Source: Prochlorococcus sp. AG-670-O13 (lineage in GTDB: Bacteria > Cyanobacteriota > Cyanobacteriia > PCC-6307 > Cyanobiaceae). Taken from it: 32,925 bases of DNA. A model generated the notes under the pieces. It saw only the letters and a list, made by a program, of their open reading frames with translations, was not told the DNA's origin and did no database searches. The translations under genes were made by a program, and so were the position numbers. The stretch lies in NCBI GenBank assembly GCA_003209055.1, contig QCTB01000012.1, forward strand, positions 1 to 32,925, read 5' to 3'. This document shows positions 28,302-32,925 of this stretch, one piece after another (positions within the stretch are counted from its first letter, which is position 1; every line of letters starts with the position of its first letter).

Positions 28302-29339
28302 TTAATCTTCTGCCCAAATATATTTAGTTAATTCATTAGAAGGGGGTTCAGGAGCATCCAGTGCATTTTTAACGGCTTCTGAAATTTCTATATCTATTTT
28401 CTTTTCAATACTCTTTAATTCTTCTTCTTTTGCAAAATTACCCTCAATCATCTGTTTTGCTAATTTCTTGATAGGATCCCTTTTTGCCCAGAATTCTTTT
28501 TCTTCTTCAGCTCTTAATTCATCTGGGTCTGCTAAAGAATGGCCTCTAAATCTGTAAGTCAAACATTCAAGGAGAGTTGGACCTTCCCCTGCTCTTGCTC
28601 TTTCAATAGCTCTCTGTGCAGCCCCCCTTACAGCTAATACATCCATTCCGTCAACTTCTTCACCATGCATCCCGAAAGCTGACGCTTTCCTCCATATCTC
28701 AGGGTTACTCGTAGCTCTGTCATGAGCCATTCCTATAGCCCATTTATTATTTTCGACTACAAAAATTATTGGTAATTTCCATAATTGAGCCATATTCAAA
28801 CATTCAAAGAACTGACCATTATTACAAGTTCCATCACCAAAGAAAGCTGCTGTTACTGAGTCACTTTTGCTATCGCCAGCAACTTCTTTTTTATATTTAC
28901 TTGAATAAGCAGATCCTAAAGCTACTGGAATACCTTCTCCAATAAAAGCATATCCTCCTAGTAGATGGTGCTCTTTTGAAAACAAATGCATAGAACCACC
29001 TCTACCTTTACTGCATCCTGTCGCTTTGCCGAATAATTCGCTCATTACTTCAAAAGATGGAACTCCAGCACTTAGTGCATGAACATGATCGCGATAGGTA
29101 CTACAAAACCAGTCATGCTTCCTTTTCATTGCACCTATAACACCAGTGCTTATTGCTTCTTGGCCGTTATAGAGGTGTACGAATCCAAACATCTTACCCC
29201 TGTAGTACATCTCAGCGCATTTATCTTCAAATCTTCGACCAAGCGTCATATCTTCATATAAAAATAAACCAGTTTCACGATCTAAATTAGCTTTTTTGAA
29301 GTCTTTAAGATTTGAAATTCTCTCTACGTGTGTTTCCAA
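28302..29339 (-). CDS. pdhA: Pyruvate dehydrogenase E1 component alpha subunit
   Basis: ThDP motif [66 protein letters not shown]. Confidence 0.95.
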   Translation of the reverse strand: METHVERISNLKDFKKANLDRETGLFLYEDMTLGRRFEDKCAEMYYRGKMFGFVHLYNGQEAISTGVIGAMKRKHDWFCSTYRDHVHALSAGVPSFEVMSELFGKATGCSKGRGGSMHLFSKEHHLLGGYAFIGEGIPVALGSAYSSKYKKEVAGDSKSDSVTAAFFGDGTCNNGQFFECLNMAQLWKLPIIFVVENNKWAIGMAHDRATSNPEIWRKASAFGMHGEEVDGMDVLAVRGAAQRAIERARAGEGPTLLECLTYRFRGHSLADPDELRAEEEKEFWAKRDPIKKLAKQMIEGNFAKEEELKSIEKKIDIEISEAVKNALDAPEPPSNELTKYIWAED

Positions 29340-29488
29340 GGAAATACCTTAATGAAGTTTTGATTTGTTAACATTCTAAGCTTCAATGGACAATTTTTAT
29401 GTTTTTTTTTAATAACTCTCCAAGACCTTATGAAAAAAAATTATAAATTGATAAAATTCATCTAAATGATATTCTACAGGATATTTGT

Positions 29489-31600
29489 TTGGAACTTCCA
29501 TTAGACCACTTTCGTTTAATAGGCGTAAGCCCCTCAGCAACATCTGAGGAAATATTAAGGGCTTTTCAATTGCGATTGGATAAAACTCCTGATGAAGGAT
29601 TTACATACGAGGTTTTAACTCAAAGATCTGAATTGCTTCGCCTTACTGCAGATTTGCTTACTGAACCAGAGAGTAGAAGAGAATACGAAAATTTATTATT
29701 AAATGGAGCTTCAGGTTTAGATATATCTTCAAATCGAGAAGTCGCAGGATTAATACTTCTTTGGGAATCTGGCTCTCCGAAAGAGGCCTTCAAAATAACA
29801 AGAAAAGCGTTACAACCTCCGCAAACCCCTGCATTGGGAAGTAGTAGGGAAGCTGATCTGACCTTATTAGCTGCTTTGACATCTAGAGATGCTGCGATAC
29901 AAGAGCAAGATCAAAGATTTTATTCAAATGCAGCTGATTTTTTACAAGAAGGTATACAACTTCTTCAAAGGATGGGGAAGCTAGGAGAATTACGGAAAAC
30001 TCTTGAAGAGGACTTGGTTTCACTTCTACCTTATCGAATTCTTGATTTTTTAAGTAGAGACTTAAATGAAATTGAGTCACATAAAAAAGGTTTAAGTATG
30101 CTGGAAAATTTAATAATTAAAAGAGGTGGTTTGGAAGGAAAAAATAAATCTGAATATAATAATTATCTTACTCAGCAAGAATTTGAATCTTTTTTTCAAC
30201 AAATAAAGCCATACTTGACTGTTCAGGAGCAGATAGATTTATTTTTAGAATTACAAAGGAGGGGTTCAAGTGAAGCAGGATTCTTAGCTTTTTTATCTTT
30301 AACAGCAATTGGTTTTGCAAGAAGAAAACCTGAAAAACTATTTGAAGCTAGAAAAATATTAAAAAATCTGAATTTATCGGGGCTTGACTCAATGCCATTA
30401 ATAGGATGTTTAGATTTGCTTTTGGCAGATGTTGATCAATCATCTGCAAGATTTTTAAGTAGTTCCGATGAGAAGTTAAGAGATTGGATAAATAATTATC
30501 CAGGAGAAAAATTAGAGGCAATATGTATTTTTTGTAAAAATTGGTTAGAAAATGATGTTTTGGTAGGTTACAGGGATATTGATATAAAAGAAATCAACTT
30601 AGATTCTTGGTTTCAAGATAGGGAAATCCAAGAATTCATTGAACAATTAGAGAAGAAATCAAATAGAACAATATTGAAATCAAAGACTCAAAATCAACCA
30701 AAATTTAATGCTGAAGAATCTCCAAAAGATTTAAGTAAGGAATCTAAAATTAATTTGGATAATTTTGAAGAAGGAAGGCTACCTCTGCCAGGGGGGGTTA
30801 GAGAACATGAAAAACCAGTAATAGAAGAACATATTTATACAGATGAGATTATTAAAAATAAATCAATTGAAATTTATAAGTATGCAATAGAGAAATTTGC
30901 TGAATTAAAATTTATTTTTGGTGAGACGTTAGAGAATAATAAAATATTTTATAAATCTCCTTACTTAATATATCTATATGCTTTTTTAATTTTATTTGCT
31001 TTTGGAATGGGGGTAGGAATTTTAAGAAATAACTTTAAGAAACCCGTTCAAGATAAAGACGTAATTGATAATTCTGTATTAATAAATGATGTTGATAAAA
31101 ATGTTTCCTATAAAAATTTAAATCAAAAAGATAAAAAAAATTCTCCTGACATATCAGATATTACTCTTTCTAAAAAAATAGATAATAATTCTTTTTTAGT
31201 AGAAGAAATAACAGATGCTTCACCTTCCTTAGAACAAATTAAATATTTAATTAATGCCTGGCTCAATAATAAAAGTGATTATCTAGCAGGGAAAAGTGAA
31301 ATTAAAATATCAAAAATAGTACAAAATGATTTAATTAATAGATTAATGAAAGAAAGACAACTTGATATTCAAAAAGGTATCTACAAAAATATCAATACTA
31401 ATATCGCAAATATTGTACTTTTATCTCAAACGGCATCCAGAATAGCCGTATCAGTTGACTTAAAATATATAGAAAAAGTATTAAAAACAGATGGAGAATT
31501 GATAAATGAAACAACTTTTTCTCCTTTTTTAAAAGTTAAATATATTTTAGGTTTCTCGAATAAATCCTGGAAATTAGTTGATTATATAAGCGGTGTTTAG
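29489..31600 (+). CDS. ftn2: ARC6/Ftn2 (ZipN)-like cell division protein
   Basis: N-terminal J-like LPLDHFRLIGVSPSATSEEILRAFQLRL, long helical region, single TM SPYLIYLYAFLILFAFGMGVGIL, C-terminal IMS-like domain; TTG start. Confidence 0.85.
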   Translation: MELPLDHFRLIGVSPSATSEEILRAFQLRLDKTPDEGFTYEVLTQRSELLRLTADLLTEPESRREYENLLLNGASGLDISSNREVAGLILLWESGSPKEAFKITRKALQPPQTPALGSSREADLTLLAALTSRDAAIQEQDQRFYSNAADFLQEGIQLLQRMGKLGELRKTLEEDLVSLLPYRILDFLSRDLNEIESHKKGLSMLENLIIKRGGLEGKNKSEYNNYLTQQEFESFFQQIKPYLTVQEQIDLFLELQRRGSSEAGFLAFLSLTAIGFARRKPEKLFEARKILKNLNLSGLDSMPLIGCLDLLLADVDQSSARFLSSSDEKLRDWINNYPGEKLEAICIFCKNWLENDVLVGYRDIDIKEINLDSWFQDREIQEFIEQLEKKSNRTILKSKTQNQPKFNAEESPKDLSKESKINLDNFEEGRLPLPGGVREHEKPVIEEHIYTDEIIKNKSIEIYKYAIEKFAELKFIFGETLENNKIFYKSPYLIYLYAFLILFAFGMGVGILRNNFKKPVQDKDVIDNSVLINDVDKNVSYKNLNQKDKKNSPDISDITLSKKIDNNSFLVEEITDASPSLEQIKYLINAWLNNKSDYLAGKSEIKISKIVQNDLINRLMKERQLDIQKGIYKNINTNIANIVLLSQTASRIAVSVDLKYIEKVLKTDGELINETTFSPFLKVKYILGFSNKSWKLVDYISGV

Positions 31601-31650
31601 GCTTAACTTTGAGTATCATCTATAATGATTTAATAAATTAATTATAAATA

Positions 31651-32925
31651 ATGTTTGATGAACTCTCTTCACGCTTTGAAGACGCTGTAAAGGGTTTAAG
31701 AGGTGAAGCCAAAATTAGTGAAAATAATATTGATAATGCTTTAAAAGAAGTTAAAAAAGCACTATTAGATGCAGATGTAAGTTTATCAGTAGTTAAAGAA
31801 TTTGTTTCGGATGTAAAAGATAAAGCTATTGGGGAAGAAGTAGTAAGAGGTGTCAATCCAGGACAGAAATTTATAGACGTAGTTAATAAAGAATTAATAA
31901 ATATTATGGGAAACGAGAATTCCCCGTTAAACGAAAGGGAAACCCCACCTACTGTTATTTTGATGGCAGGTTTGCAGGGAGCTGGGAAAACAACTGCAAC
32001 AGGTAAGTTAGGTCTTTATTTAAAGGAAAAAGAAAAAAAGGTTTTACTAGTTGCAGCTGATATTTATAGACCTGCAGCTGTTGAACAACTTAAGACAATT
32101 GGAAATCAGTATGATCTAGAAGTTTACTCGGCCAAAAGAAAAGATAGTAAGCCTGAAGAAATAGCAAAGGATGCCTTGAGTTATGCCCATGAAAATAATG
32201 TAGATACATTAATTGTTGATACTGCAGGAAGATTGCAAATAGATGAATCAATGATGGGTGAAATGGTTCGAATCAAGGAAGTTACAAAGCCTGATGAAGT
32301 TTTATTGGTTGTAGATTCAATGATTGGACAAGAGGCGGCTGATTTGACTAAGTCATTTCATGAAAAAGTAGGTATTTCAGGAGCAATATTAACCAAGTTA
32401 GATGGCGATTCAAGAGGTGGAGCTGCTCTTTCAATAAGAAAAGTAAGTGGAAAACCAATAAAATTTATAGGAACTGGTGAAAAGATAGAAGCATTGCAGC
32501 CATTCCATCCTGAGAGAATGGCAAGCAGAATTCTTGGTATGGGAGACGTATTAACACTTGTTGAAAAGGCACAGAAAGAAGTTGAACTTGCTGATGCAGA
32601 AGTAATGCAAAAGAAACTTCAAGAAGCAACTTTTGACTTTAATGATTTTGTTAAACAAATGAGATTAATGAAGAGAATGGGGTCTCTTGGAGGATTAATT
32701 AAATTAATACCAGGGATGAATAAAATTGATGATGGGATGATCAAAAATGGTGAAGAACAACTAAAAAAAATTGAATCAATGATCTCTTCAATGACGTTAG
32801 AAGAGAAACAAAAACCAGAGGTACTGGCTGCTCAACCATCGAGGAGATTAAGGATTGCTAAAGGTAGTGGATATAAAGCAAAAGATGTTGATAAAGTTCT
32901 TGCTGATTTTCAGAGAATGAGAGGC
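31651..32925 (+). CDS. ffh: Signal recognition particle protein Ffh (SRP54), truncated at window end
   Basis: ATG at 31651: MFDELSSRFEDAVKGLRGEAKISENNIDNALKEVKKALLDADVS...GLQGAGKTTATGKLG...VDTAGRLQID...TKLDGDSRGGAALS; not in the ORF track because it runs off the window. Confidence 0.97.
   Translation, partial: MFDELSSRFEDAVKGLRGEAKISENNIDNALKEVKKALLDADVSLSVVKEFVSDVKDKAIGEEVVRGVNPGQKFIDVVNKELINIMGNENSPLNERETPPTVILMAGLQGAGKTTATGKLGLYLKEKEKKVLLVAADIYRPAAVEQLKTIGNQYDLEVYSAKRKDSKPEEIAKDALSYAHENNVDTLIVDTAGRLQIDESMMGEMVRIKEVTKPDEVLLVVDSMIGQEAADLTKSFHEKVGISGAILTKLDGDSRGGAALSIRKVSGKPIKFIGTGEKIEALQPFHPERMASRILGMGDVLTLVEKAQKEVELADAEVMQKKLQEATFDFNDFVKQMRLMKRMGSLGGLIKLIPGMNKIDDGMIKNGEEQLKKIESMISSMTLEEKQKPEVLAAQPSRRLRIAKGSGYKAKDVDKVLADFQRMRG

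Noticed and set aside
1-32925. CRISPR array, IS element or prophage genes
   Set aside because: No regularly spaced repeats, transposase, integrase or phage structural gene seen by reading both strands.

Overview
This is an AT-rich, gene-dense window, most likely from a high-light Prochlorococcus-type marine picocyanobacterium. The taxon is inferred from gene content and order (miaB-ddl-ftsQ-ftsZ, a Ni-superoxide dismutase cluster, an ARC6/Ftn2 homologue, pdhA, ffh), not from a search. Most of it is core housekeeping sequence: a clpR-like gene (truncated at the left edge), PIN/TRAM, hemW-like, panB, SRP RNA (ffs), ftsZ, ftsQ, ddl, miaB, tRNA-His, an amidohydrolase plus FAD-oxidase pair, folC, argD, tRNA-Leu(CAA), murA, a SpoU methyltransferase, lpd, trpC, a NicO-like Ni transporter with sodX and sodN, FKBP, lnt, mnmA, nnr, a sigma-70 factor, pdhA, ARC6/Ftn2, and ffh (truncated at the right edge). 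No CRISPR array, transposase or integrase was seen. The main observations are: (1) a perfect 55-bp direct duplication of the 5' half of tRNA-Leu(CAA) plus its leader, 1158 bp away, bracketing a small integrase-less cargo segment that looks like an integration scar; (2) two ATGA-overlapping single-helix small ORFs just beyond that scar, missed by the ORF track; (3) two conserved genes (the SpoU methyltransferase and the NiSOD maturation protease) whose conserved N-termini, including the protease's presumed catalytic Ser, lie upstream of the first ATG in frames with no ATG/GTG/TTG; (4) a sigma-factor leader with four mutually complementary segments that could form alternative structures over the ribosome-binding site. 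All functional calls rest on reading motifs by eye.
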